DNA of 64,000 nucleotides from Sarcocystis neurona (Eukaryota > Apicomplexa > Conoidasida > Eucoccidiorida > Sarcocystidae): the NCBI GenBank assembly GCA_000727475.1, contig KL647322.1, forward strand, positions 708,904 to 772,903. The letters are read 5' to 3'. Both the position numbers and the translations under genes were made by a program. Under the pieces are notes generated by a model that ran no database searches, was not told the DNA's origin, and saw only the letters and a list, made by a program, of their open reading frames with translations. Within the stretch, counting starts at the first letter, position 1; each line of letters starts with the position of its first letter. Shown piece after piece: positions 26,601 through 41,058 of the stretch.

Positions 26601-29600
26601 GTATGTATGTGTATGTATGTGTACGTTTGTATGATATGTACGTATATATGTATGTATATATATGTATGTGTATGTATGTGTGGACATATATGTTTATGTA
26701 TGTATGTGTGTGTGTACGTGTGTGTCTATGCTACAACTATATATGTATATTGTTCACACGTTTGTTTGAAGATGTGTGCTCTGGTGTACGTACACCCGAC
26801 TTGATGAGAGGACCACACTTGGACTTGCGTCTTGATCTCTGCGGCTCCTTGCGACGCGGAGAGTATGCGTGGGAACTTTTTGTGATGTGGATCGATCAAA
26901 GGGAAGGCATGTCTACGAATGTATATATTTGCAGAAAGATCTGCCGGCGGCGGTACACGCTCATGTTCGTATGTGTATGTACGGGGCTGGGGTGTGTGTA
27001 CGTACACCAGAAATTGGCTCTACTACGTATCACCCCGTTCAGAAGAAAACGAGAATCTTTTGTAATTTTCTCTCTCCAGCGTGTACACATGCGGGCCCCT
27101 ACTTTTCCCCTGCATGTGTCTATCTTCCCGACCCGACGACCTTCTTCTCTGGCGACTTTCTCTGAAAAAATGAGTGTCTCTGCGCGCATGCACCTGCACC
27201 TGGCCATGTACGTACTCATACAAACAGAGAATATGTATGTGTGTATATGTACGGGAGCCCACATACACGCATGTTCAGGCATGGGAACACACATAAATAT
27301 ACGTATTGATAGATACACACATGATACCTCTATACATACATATACCTACAAATATGTATATACATATACATATATATATATATATATATGTACGTGCGTA
27401 CATTCGTGTATAGTTGCACAGATATACACGTCCGTATGTATATATATATATATATGTGAATGCGATTTTTCTACCTGAGCATCTACATAGTCATGTACAC
27501 ATATGTGAAAATGTATATATATATATGTATGTGTATAGATGTGTGTGCTATATTGATGTCTACATACATACATGCATACAGGAGCACATGTATACATATA
27601 GAGGCATGGACACAAACATAAGTGTATACTTACCTATACGCCCATCATGGACATGTATGCATTCATACTCCCACATACATATAAACACACACACAGATAT
27701 ATATATATATATGGACACTTTACATATAGTTGCCTGTATATACACCAGTTCACGTGTCAATACATATGTATATGCATGTGTAATAGATTTGTTTGCGACT
27801 TCGAAGGTGGGGCTGTGACAGACTGGCACTTCTTTTTCGCTTCTTCGTCTTCTTCATGAGTTCTCCGCGAGCTGGGCAGCAGCGCCTACGACAGAGAAGA
27901 AGAAGGGACTCACACACGCACGCAGATATTTCCCGAGAGGCATGCTGCTGCTGCTGCTGCGAGTCGTTTCCGTAGGTGTTGACAAGAAAGGAGAGGAAGA
28001 GAAAGACGCCAACAGCGCAACGTTCGTGTTGAGCGAGGCGCTTAACGGGTACCGCGTTGTGTCGAGCTTCGGCCTCGAAAATTATTTCACTTCTCGCTAT
28101 ACTGCAGTTCTGGAAAGAAACTTGCTGCGTGACGTACGCGCGTGCTTCTTCCTGGGCTTCTTTTGGGGCTTCAGCCAGGTACACTCTGCCCTTTGCAAGG
28201 AGCGAGAAGCGGCTTGAAGAAAAGCGGCAGCAAAGGACAGACAGCAAGGAAGAGGAGAGATAGAGAGAAAACGAGAGAGCAGCAAAGAAACGAAGACGAT
28301 CAGAGTTGCCACCTCTTTTCTTCTGTGTGCCTCTTCTCTCTCTATCTTCGTCTTTCTCTGTACACATATATATACGTGGACACACATGCACATACATGTG
28401 CGCATATACGTATATAAAGTCTCCCTAGCGTATAGGACGTTGCGAGGCCGAAGCTGCACGCCACGTTCATTTCTCTCTCTCTCTCGCAGAAGTCGCTCTC
28501 CCTCGATATATATCTATATATATACACATATATGTATGCATGTATGTCCACATATACATACATATACATGTCTATGTACCTGCATTTATATATACATATA
28601 TACGCATATACAAGCATTCACACGTATATGCATATATATATATATGTGTCTGTGTATACAGAGGAGGTGACACATACTCTCTCTCTCTAGATACATACAT
28701 TTATGTTGGGAGATACAGAACCGCTTTGACCCAAATATCATATGCACACATACGCGCATACGTATATACATGTATATGCGTGTATGTCCACACTTATATA
28801 TGCACGTATCTAGCTACCGACGCAGCAACATTCTCCTTCTCTCTCTTTCTTCCTGTCTCTTTCTTCCCTCATATATATATATATGTATATATCACATATA
28901 TATATATATGTATCTCATATATATATATATATATGTCCACACAAAGATATGTATTTATCTATCTAACGACAAAATAACATTCTCCTACTCTCTCTCTTGC
29001 TGTCTCTCTCTTCCCTTATATATATGTGTATCATATATATGTCCACAGAAAGATATGTTTGTATCTATCTACCGATGAAGTGGCATTCTCCTTCTCTCTC
29101 TCTTTCTTGCTGTCCCTCTCTTTCCCTACACATATATATGTATGTACGTATGTATATATGTACGTATGTATATATGTATGTATGTATATATGTATGTATG
29201 TATGTCTGTATGTATGTATGTATGCCCACATGTACGTATCTATCTACCGATGAAGTGACATTCTTTTTCTCTCTCTTACTTCCTGTCTCTGTCTTCCTCT
29301 GTCTGTCTCTGCCTTTCCCTGCAAATATGTATATTTATATGTGTGTACACACTGGCAAATAAATATTCGGTGTGGCCACAATGTTCTGCGGACAGACACG
29401 TGTCTGCGCTGATATACACACAGAGAGCGAAAGGGAGAATATATCGCTAGCAAGGCGTAAATATACACGTATGTGCGTATCTCTGTATACGTCTAAGAGA
29501 GTCTGCTGATCCTGCAGCAGCCAGCGAGTGCGCGCGCCCGTCCCAGAAATTGAAGCGGGTCGTGTCTCTAGCGAAGAAGACACGTGAAAGCAGCAGAAAA

Positions 29601-32600
29601 CGTAGACAGCAGTGTAGACCCCCACACGTAGCACGCAACTCTGTCCCCATGCTAAGTAAAGGTATTTCTGTTGAGTCTCTTCGAAAGAGAAGGGCGAGAA
29701 GAACAGAGGAAAAGAGAGGAGAAGCTGCACCTCACCCATGCATGTGTGGATCGCTGCTGCAGTCTTCCTCGAGCTTCCTGGTCTCAGCGGTTCTTCTCCG
29801 CGTATGTGTATGAAGACAATTTTAGTTACACCTACGTATCTGCAGCACAGGGAAGTCGTAGACCTATCCGAATATTTTGGCCAAGGACTTCACTGCATGC
29901 ATATATACATATATACGTGCGTGTTAATAGACGTAGATATATGTACACATATATATTGGCTTGCGTATATATGTCTAGCGCAAAGCGCAAAATACAGTGA
30001 CCATACCTCTGTTGCTTTTCGTATGTGTCACAAGGTTCGTACGTAGGTATACATACATGCGCATCCATATACACATAAGTACGTATACATATATGTACAT
30101 GTGTATGTACCTGCATTCATATATATATCCGCATGTAGAAGCATTCACACATATGTGCATATATATATATATATATCTGCAGACACGTTTAGATGTGTAA
30201 GTAGATAGAAGGATTTGTTGGTGCCCAGCATCACAGAAATACACTTTCCCCTTGCTGTGAAGAGAGATGCGAGAGGGATGTGGTGGGCGCACGCCAAGGA
30301 AGGAAAAAGGCGGGGAAAGCAAAAGAACACCGATCTGCCCGGTGGCCTCTCTCTAAGTAGAGAGAAGGATGGATACAAAAGACAAATCTGCCCTGTGGCC
30401 TCTATGAAGAGAGAAGAGACGGATGTGTATGTGGCCTCCATGAAGAGAGAAGAGACGGATGTGTATGTGGCCTCCATGAAGAGGGAGACGGATGTGTATG
30501 TGGCCTCTACGAAGAGAGAGACAGAGAGAAGGGAAGGGTAGAGGAGATATGCCAGAGAAGATATGCCTCGCTGCTTTGAAGCTGCTGTCCGTGTTGTTTC
30601 CCAAGGGAGCGCAGTACGGAGTAAACGCCCTCGCGTTTTGGTACGGCGGAAAATTAATCGAAAACGGAAAAAGTCCACTCGGTGAGAGAAGTAGTGCTGC
30701 TGACACACATAAATATATATATGTGTGCATATACGTGTGTCCATATATATGTGTGCGTATACATGTATATATATATATATATATGCATCTACATGTATAT
30801 ATATATGTATGTATACGGGTGATCAGTACAACCGCTGAGTCACACACACACACACACACACCCAAGCACAGACGTACAGGTATACATATATATATAGATA
30901 TATATGCTTGTACATGTGCCATACATATATGCATACATTTATACGTATGTATATACATATATGTATACATAGATATATACATATACACGTCAGAGGCACT
31001 GCTGCTGACTCACATATACGTATATACAGACACACAAGCAAATATACAAAGGTACATATGTCTGTATACGTATATTTGTATTTATACCTATATATATACA
31101 TATATTTACACATGTGTATATATAGGTGAGAAGCACTGCTGCTGACTGTCACATACACCGAAGCACACGTACGTGTGTATCTACTTACACACATATATAT
31201 GATATATATGACACATATATTAAGTACACGCCAATATATATATATATATATATATACGTATACGTGTATGTCCGTGGGTGTACGTATGTACGTCTATATG
31301 CCTTTTACAATTAAAAAAATTTTTGCCGGGCCTCCTTGGTTGAATGTTCTGATTTGCGCATGCACCGGCGGTAGACGAGCAGTGGGTGTGTTTGTGGTGG
31401 AGGAACCCCACCACTTCTTGTCAACGGATAAAAAGTGCGAGGATGCTGCCTTCGCAGAATTGCTGCTTCAGCTGATTCAAACGCTGCTTCCCTGTTGTCC
31501 CACACCCCACGTATAGTTTACACTTCTATATACAATACACACGTATTCACATATATATAGATATATATTCGTGTGTGTGTGTACGTATATGTACATAGGT
31601 ATATGTATATATATAAATATGTATATGCGTATGTAGAGGTATATGCGTCATATGATCGAGCCAAACGGTGTTTCTCTGCTGTTCGTGATACTCTGGTTGC
31701 TGTGCGCTCTATACGCCGCACACGCGTATCTCCCTCTGTAGGTGGGTCTCTCTATATATATACATGTTTGTGTACATATATGAGCATATGTGTACATAAA
31801 TAAATAAGTGTCTGCATGTAGAGATGTATGTGCATCATCCGGTCGACTCAAGAGGTGCTTTCCTGCTGTTCGCTGCTGTCTTTTTCTCTGCTCTGTGTTG
31901 TTGTTGTGCTGTCCGTGTACATCACGTATATATGTATTTACATGTGTACGCACACATATATATATTCGTGTGCATATACGTATACACATACGTATATATA
32001 TGTACACAGAGAGAGATAGAGGCACGCGCGTTTGAGAGATATTCCTCTTGCGTGAAGGCGGGGGCGGTGTGTATATATATGGCAACCGACGGCGCGCAGG
32101 ACTGCAGGAAGACGTGAGACGCAGGTTTGCCAGGAATGGAAGGAAATATGTAAAAATGGATGCATGCACGCTTGTGGTACTGGTGCGTGCGCATGCAGAT
32201 ATAATGCAGACGATGTTTGCGCTGCTCTTCGCCGGGTCGTCGATCGGTCACACGGTGCTCTACACGTCCGACGCAACGAAGGCAGAGCAGGCGTCCACCC
32301 GGGTATTCGCGTTGGTGGACAGGGTGAGAGCAGCAGCAGAAGCAGCAACAAACTGCCAGCCGCAGAGGAACAAGACAAGCGCAAGACGGAGAAGCAGGAG
32401 CAAGCGGGAGCAGAGTCGACAGCAAAAACGAGGCCGGGGAAGAAAGGGAAAGAGAGCAACAACGGCAGCTGCCCCACCAGCAGGAGCAGCAGCAGCTGTA
32501 GTAGGGGGAGAAGGAGCAAGAGGAGGAAGAGGAAGAGAGCAGCAGCTGCAGCAGTAGCCAGCGGAGCAGTAGACAGAGGAGCAGCAAATGTAGGAACAGC

Positions 32601-35600
32601 AGCAGCACTAGTCGTGGCAGCAGCATCCATGGGAGTAGCAGCAGCGGCCACAGGAGTAGCAACAGCAGCAACAGGAGCAGCGGGGGTAGCAGTAGTAGCA
32701 ACAGTCGTAGAAGCAGCAGAAGCAATACGGGCAGCAGCAGCAGCAGTGGGAACAGCAGCAGTTGGAGAAGCAGCAGCAGTAGGAGCAGCAGCAGTAGGAG
32801 CAGCAGCAGTAGGAACAGTCGCAAGAGTCGTAGAAGCAGCAGCAGCAATGGGGGCACCAGCAGCAGCAATGGAAGCAGCGGCATCAGTGGGAGCAGCAGC
32901 AGCACCAGGAGCACCAGCGATAGGAGCAGCAGCGATAGGAGCAGCAGCTGCAGCACCCATCAGGGTAGCAGCAGCTGCACTAACAGTGGCAACAGCAGCA
33001 GTCGTAAAGCAACAGCCGCAATTAGAGTAGCAGCAGCTGCAGTTGTATCGTTTGACACCTTCGGCTGCATACGTCAGGACTCCCGTTCGAGGCGTGTGCG
33101 TCTCCGCACCAGCATTTTCTCCGCTCTCTGTCTCTTTTCCCATATTCTCTTCTCTCTATTGGTTTCCTTCTTTTTCCACCCCTTTCTCTTCTCTTTTTCC
33201 CTTCCCTTCTCTTCTTCCGTCCTCTCTATCTCTGTGTCTCTGCACTTCCACGATTCTACGAAATTCTCCGTAGCCGCACAGGCACCGTAGAACCAACCCG
33301 TGAGGCCTGTGTACAGCAGCGGCACTACACTTCCTTGACCAAAATTCTCGTGCACTTTCCCTCCCTCGCCACCCCCGCGTTTGTCCTGTACAAGAGCAAG
33401 TATCAAGCAGTTCGATATATCCACACCCTTCTACAGGTGAACAGCAAGTGTTCATCATATATATATATATGGGTAGGCAGAGATAGAGGCACCAGCGTCT
33501 TTCGCCGTTGTAGAGGATTCGACGCAATCGTATTTGTAAGAAGATAGATTTGTCAGACATACGCACAAAGACAAATATGGAAGCAGAACAACAGAGGTAC
33601 TCAGGCGGAAAATATCCACAGCTGTGCCATATATATGGATGTTGATATAGACACATGTGTATACACACATCTATACGTATATATATATATATATATGTAT
33701 ACGTGTATATTGTTGAAGAGCCACTAGACACGGCCATAAAGAGATGGAGGCCGCCTTGAAACACGTGTCATCTCGACACTCAGTGAAGTGCACATATGTC
33801 TACACACATACGCACATATACATACATATATATATATATATAAGTATGTACATACATACGCCTATATATATATATATGTGCGCGGCAGGTGATGAATGAG
33901 AGAAGAAGAGAGTGCTCCTGAGTGAATACTTGTACACTGCGTACTTATTTTCGGTGTTGATCGATGAAGCGGAAGAATAAGCAAAAAGGATTCGCACAGC
34001 CATAAGGAATCGCTTTAAAATTGTAGCCTGCAGGAACTTGTCGCAGGTGCCTCTGTTGCTGCGGTGCTGTTTTTGCTGCTGCTGTGCCCCAGCTGCTTTT
34101 ACTGCTGCTGTGCTCTGCTGCTGTGCTGCAGTCGTGTTGCTGTTCTGCTGGTTCGCCGAAGTGCAGCAGCCCCCGCGGGTGACAGGGAATGTGTGTTGTT
34201 TTCGTCGATACTGTCGCCTTGCTGCTGTCGCTCGTCGGTGCTCCTGCTGCCTTTTCCTTCCCTTCCTCTTCCGTGCTGTTGCTGCTGCTGTTGCGTCCTG
34301 CGCTGCTGTGACTGCGACCACTCCTCTGGTGCTACTCGGACGATGCAGCTGCGGCTGCTGCTTCTTTCTCCGCATGCACGGTGGCTCGCGAGATTTCCTG
34401 CCGCGGGATTTCGAGTTTTGTCGCGGTTGTCGTTCTTCTTCATGACTTACCCGCTGCTTCTGCTGCTGCTCCTACTTCAGCTGCTGCTGCTCCTACTTCT
34501 GCTGCCGCTGCTACTTCAGATGCTGCCACTGGCGCCAGAGCTGCTGCTGCTGGCGCTTTAGCTGTTGCTGTTGATCATTCAGCTCCTGCTGCTGGTTGAG
34601 CTGCTTCTCTCTCCTTGTTGTTTGTTTGTTGCTGCTTGTTGTTGGTAGCCGTCAAATATCGACTCCCGTGACGGAGGAGGAGAAGTGCTGCTGCCCGAAA
34701 ATTTCAAAGGAAGTCTGCGGGTGAATCGCATCAAGTTTCGTTATCCCACGAGACCCCGCGTTCCAGTAAGTTTCTTCAACGTTTTTGTAGAAACTTTTCT
34801 CACAAATAGTCATCTTCCTCTGGCTCTAGAGAACGTTGTCCACACAAAGAGAGACAAAGAGACAAAGCGAGAAAGACACTGCAGAAGAAGGGACAGAAAA
34901 GCGCAACTGATCAAATAAGAGAACGACAAACACGAGCACACATATATACATAAATATTATATACGTATATATGTAATGTGTATATGCATGTATATATACG
35001 TATATATATAGGCAGATAGGTAGATATATAGAGAGAGAGAGGGAGAAAGAGATATATATAGATATATATATACATGCATACGTATGCAGCAGATGTATGT
35101 ATAAACATATATATATATATATATATATATATGTGTTACACTTTCTTTTCTGTTTAGAAATATATTATGGACGCAGGTAGTCGCCTGTAAGGTTGACGAC
35201 GTTATTTTCTGAGTAGCAGCAGTATTACTTCGGTGAGTGAAGGAATACCAAGCAAAACTCCACGCGGAAACCTGTCCATCTCTCTGTCTATTATCACTTA
35301 CCCTACTACGACAAGAAGCAGCGGTGGCCCCGGTCCTTCTGTTAGCAGTGCTGGTAGTACTACTGTGTGTGTGAGGTTGGTTGCTGCTCTTTTTCTGAGG
35401 ACTACTCAAATGAAGAACTGCCTACTGGTCCGCGCTTCTTGTGAACTGAATTCACTTGCGTCCATATTCTTCTTCTTGTGAGAGGCCTGTGTTATTGTCC
35501 GGAGCACTGCAAATGCGAAGAAGGAGGAATATGATGATAACCAGCAGGAATACGTCAACGTTACGCCATCACTGCCGTCGTCCCTCAGAGGAGGAATAGT

Positions 35601-38600
35601 AGTCGTAGTTGTAGTAGTAACAGTAGTGGTAGCAGTAGTAGTAGTAGTAGCAGCAGCAGTAGCGATAGTAGTAGTAGTAGCAGGTGTAGTGCTAGTAGTA
35701 GTCGTAGTTGTAGTGGTGGTAGTCGTAGTAGTGCCAGTGGTAGTAGCGCTAGCAGTAGTAGCAGAATAGTACTTTAGTAACTCGTAGTAGTAGTAGTAGT
35801 AGTGGTAGGAGTAGTAGTAGTAGTCCTGCCATCGTTACCACGCGGTGTCTCACTTTTCTCTTGAAAGTTTACACATATATTATTTTCACTGTTATAAAAC
35901 TCGCTGTTTTGTTGTCGGGATTGATAGAGACCGTCGTCTTCTTCTATCTTGACGACCACAGCAGTGTTCTGTAGTTGGTTGTTTATATCATCGCAGGGTC
36001 AGCAGTCTCACTTCCACCTCACGTCGTATCTCCACCGATTTTCACCGACACGCGCATGGCGACAGCCATTTCCTTTTTTCTTTGAGTTCTTATGGTCCTG
36101 CTGTTTCGCCACGTGAGTCGTTGCGCGGCTGTCCCGCCGCTTCGCCGAACAACAGCAGTTCGAAATGAGTCGGAGGAGTTTCCTCCCAGCGACGAAGAGA
36201 CACGGCACACTGCCCGCCCTGTCTATCACGTTGCAACGGAACGTGGGTCACTTGTTCTGCTGCTGTTGCTGCTGTCAACCTCTCCCCGTTGCTGCTGTTG
36301 TTGCCACCTGCGGAGACGCCGCTGCTGCTGCTGCACTCCTCCCGTTGCTGCCGCCACTCCTGCTGCGCACGGCGGCAACGTCACGCCCACTCTTCTTCTC
36401 TGGCAGAGACGTCACAGACACTTCCCTTTGCAGTATATATAGGTTCTCTTGACGCTGCTCCTAAAAGCGAATCCTGCTGTTGCTGCGACCATCGCCACGT
36501 CCTCCTCGTGCTTTTCCAGAAGGGCTGTGTTTTGCGGTGGCTACTTTCACTTTCGAAACACCCACGGGCCCCGCTCAAACTGCTGTTACGACATCGGCGA
36601 CTGCTACGAAGAAGAGCTGTACAACGTTTATACGGCTCCTCCTTTTCTCCTGGCACTTGATTCTCCTGACGTCCCTTCTCTCCGTCCACAGGGCCACTGC
36701 TGCTGCCGCTGGCGTCTCTGTTAAGATTCTCCTCAGTTCCTCCTAGTCGCACTGCTGCTCTGTCTCAGTCACAAAAACACTGCTACTATCACTCCTACTG
36801 ACGTCACAGTCTACAAGGATGACGGCTCATATTACTATCGCGCGACTGGAGACTACTGTCACTGATATTACCACTGCGAACAGTGCTGATACTTCTATGA
36901 CTGCGAATCGTAGTGGGATGACTACGACTGTTGCCACTTGTGACACTGCTGCGAAGGCTGCTAGAAATACAACAACCGCAGCCACGCGTAGGACTACGGT
37001 GAGCACTGCTGCGATCACTAGGACAGTTGCCACTTATATAATAACTATGACTGTTGCCACGGGTACTCCTGTATTACCAGGAGCGCTGCTGGTATTACTA
37101 CCTTTATTACTATTGTTACTATTGCTCCGATGACTCCTCTCTTGCTTACGATACTCCCCCTATTACCTCTGTGCTAGTGTGGCTACTGTGACGATTGCGA
37201 CTGCAAGGACCACTTCTCGTATCGTTGCTACGACGTAGACTACCAAAGCGGGCGAGTATTCGTGGTGCTTCTCACGCGTGGAGACCGTTTATTGATGCCG
37301 TTCGCTGTCGAACCACCAATCGATCTATCTCACCACACGTATATGGATGTACTGACTCAGACATATATATATACATACTATTCTCAATCACGTGCACACA
37401 CGCGTGTATGAATAATTGCATATTGCATCATACATACGAACGTGCCCATTAAGACATACAGGAAATCTTTCTCGGTCTCCTCCTGTTCCTGTCTCTGTAA
37501 TGCTCGAGACTTCTCGTTTTCTGCACTGCAGTTTGTAGCCAGCTTCATGTGGACGCTGGGACGTGCTGTGACTTTCTTAATGCGAGTGAATTGCACGTAA
37601 GCTCGGTGCAGCAACTGGGGCGTCTATCTCGTCTCTCACTCGCCTGCTTGGTTGTTTGGAAAGCTGCACATCAACATACTACAGTGTCCACGCATATGCA
37701 TGCGCAAGGGGGCGTGCGTCTCGTCTCCTCACACTGCTCTATCCCCGCATTCACCTCTGTTCACAGTCGTTTTGCGGCGTGGCAGCGCTGAGCTCCGCCG
37801 CAACGAAGAGCTCTTCTTTTAGCGCATGCATTTGTTTCGATGCGCGCCTGGTGCAGGTCTACCGCAGCCTCAGCTTCCAGATAGAGGCAGGCCAGACAGT
37901 GGCTCTGGTCGGGGCTTCCGGCTGCGGGAAGTCCACTGTCGTCCAGCTGCTGGTACGTGTCTCTCACACATAAGGCAGCACTGTCCTCCTCGACGTCTCG
38001 TATTACAGCGTTTTTTTCGAGAAGGGCGGAGAAAAGACCCTATTCACATGCAGGTGGCTCGCGCATGTTCCACTCGAGTGTCTCCGCATGGGTCGACGTT
38101 CGCCAGAACAGAGGCGCGTTCCGCAACTACTCATGCCTGGGGCCCCCCTCTGCATGTACATATACATATATATATATATGTATAGTGAGAATGACGCGCG
38201 AAATATCTGTAAGCGCAAGTGTATGCAGACGAAAACACGCAGGAAGAAGCACATGCAAGTCCGAGCGTATGCACTACTTGTGTGCTGCAGCAGGTCGACC
38301 CCACACGCATGCATATCTCACGCACACACACTGGCACCCCTTAGGAAAAGGTTCCCCCAATTCTTCAAGTATGTCCCCGTAGATATGCGGAAGAATGAAC
38401 TCTCCTTAAATTTGTCCGTAGCGTCCCACGCAGAAATACTGGAACACCCATTTGCATCCAACATATCTGCACCGACGCTCAGACTGCCTGGTCACGTTCA
38501 AACGAGAATGTGTCGCCCTATAAATCTGCCTTCGTACTTGACCGTATATATTATAGGTATATTCCACAGCTCCTATATGTGTACTACGCACGTGCGAGTA

Positions 38601-39490
38601 CAACTAGACGTTAGAACATCCATGTTGATACATTTGTGTAGACACCTGTGTACGAACGAATATCAGTACACGGCAGAACGTATACATATATATATATATA
38701 TATGTACGTACGAGTGGAGATACGCATACGTATATCTGTATACATATGTACGTTACATGCACGTTCACATGTATCTAAACGGCAGAATATACACAAGTGG
38801 AACTCTACAGTAAAGCATGCATACCTCTACGTATATCTATGTATACGTGAGTCCGACCGTAGCTACACGGCAGAACATGCATATATATACATGTGCATGT
38901 ATATATAAATGTGAACGCACGTACCTCTGTAGTAACACGGTAATATATATATATATATGTGTATTCAGAACAGAGTAAAAGTGTGTACATACGCCTACAT
39001 TTTGTTTAGCAGTGCCCAGGAGTGATTTACCTACGGCCACTTTATCGTTGCACTTCTTGCGCATATATATGCGCACCTGTACACGCGTATACGAACACAA
39101 TTATATATCTATATAGATATATACACGTACACTGCTGCTGTACGAGTTTATACGTTCCACGTGTATATACAGCTATGTATATGTATATATGTATATATAT
39201 CAGTACATGGACAAATATGTACGTATACGTGCGCAGATTTACACCGACTTACGCAGCTGGACAATAGAGAGGAGAGAGACCGAGGTGACATATTCTTAAG
39301 TATACACACGTGTGTGTATATTTATATATATAGATATACATATATATGTGGATGATAGGAGAGACGCGTGTGTAGAAGCAGTTGTAATATCTGTGCCTGC
39401 ATACACGTATACAGTTAGAGAAGCGATTTATGATGATATATATATATATATGTATATACATTTAGGGCAGCGGTAGATACACACACACGC

Positions 39491-39532
<42 letters not shown>

Positions 39533-41025
39533 ACAGGCAGAGAAAAGATTAGTACGGGTATATATATATATACATATATACGTAGAGTAGAGGCAGCAGC
39601 GGCGGACACAGATGTACACACTCATATTTATATGTATGTGTATACGGGGACTTCGACAAGGTACCGACACAGGAATATAAATAAGTATATGTTTTTAAAT
39701 TTGTGTAGAGCAGGGACGAATGCATGCAGATTCACACACGTCTGTACACACACGTGGAGAAACAACCGATACAAATACATATATACATAGAGAGAGTAAA
39801 AGAGCAGCGGCAAGCCCAGATATATACTTGCTTATATACACACAGGTAGGGAAGCGACTCATACGTACGAATACGTATACGTAGAGAGAGAGCAGCAGTA
39901 GATATAGATATATGCATGCGTAAACACCCAAAGAATAGAGAAGCGGTCAATACAGCCGCGTCATATATATATATATACATATATATATATGTAGAGAGAG
40001 AAGAGGAGCAGGTGACCCACACACATACACGCGTAGATACACACGTGTAGGGAAACGATCAATACAGATGTATATACATATACATACCTATACATATATA
40101 TATATATATGTATGTAGAGAGAGAGAGAGAACAGCGACATATACAGATATATTCATGCGTATGCAAAGAGACAAATTAGAGAAGCGACCCTGGTAGATTT
40201 ATACGAATACATATATCTAGAGCAGCGATGAGGAGATATACATATGTATATATAAGTGTGTAGGTATACATATATATATATATATATATCTATTTAGAAC
40301 AGCGATGAAGAGATATGCAGGTGTATATATAAGTGTGTGGATGTACATATATTCATATATATATATATATCTAGAGCAGCCACGAAGAGAGACACGGACG
40401 TATGTAGATATGCGCCGGAGGGCCGAAGAATCGACTCGGATCAGAAATAAAAGAGATCTCCATATACATATATATATATATATATGTATAGAGTTCTACG
40501 TCAAAAGGTGACGGCAGCAGCAACTCCCCTAGACACCCCCCTGGGAGAGGCAGAAAGACTTCGGTCCCCTATATCTTTGATATATATATATATGTATATA
40601 TTTAGTAGATATAAGTATATATAGAGAGAAGAGAAAACACTGGAGATGAGAGAAAGAGGAGTTCTCCCATAAACCTGTCCCCTACTACTTTATTATACAT
40701 ATATATATATATTATTTATTTAATATATATATATATGTGCATGTGTATGCATAGAGGACAGAAACAAGTGGAGAGGAGAGAAGGACAGGTGCACTGTCTC
40801 ACCAAGCTGTCCCCGTCATCCATATAACACATATATATACATATATATTCAATAGATCCGATTACATATGTATTCGTATATATATATATGCATACAGAGA
40901 GGAGAAAGACAGGAGTTTCTCCCAACTCTGACCTCTCCATCTCTACAGTATATATATATATATATATATCTAAGATATATGGATTTATATATATATATAT
41001 ATATGTATGTATATATATATGTATG

Positions 41026-41058
<33 letters not shown>

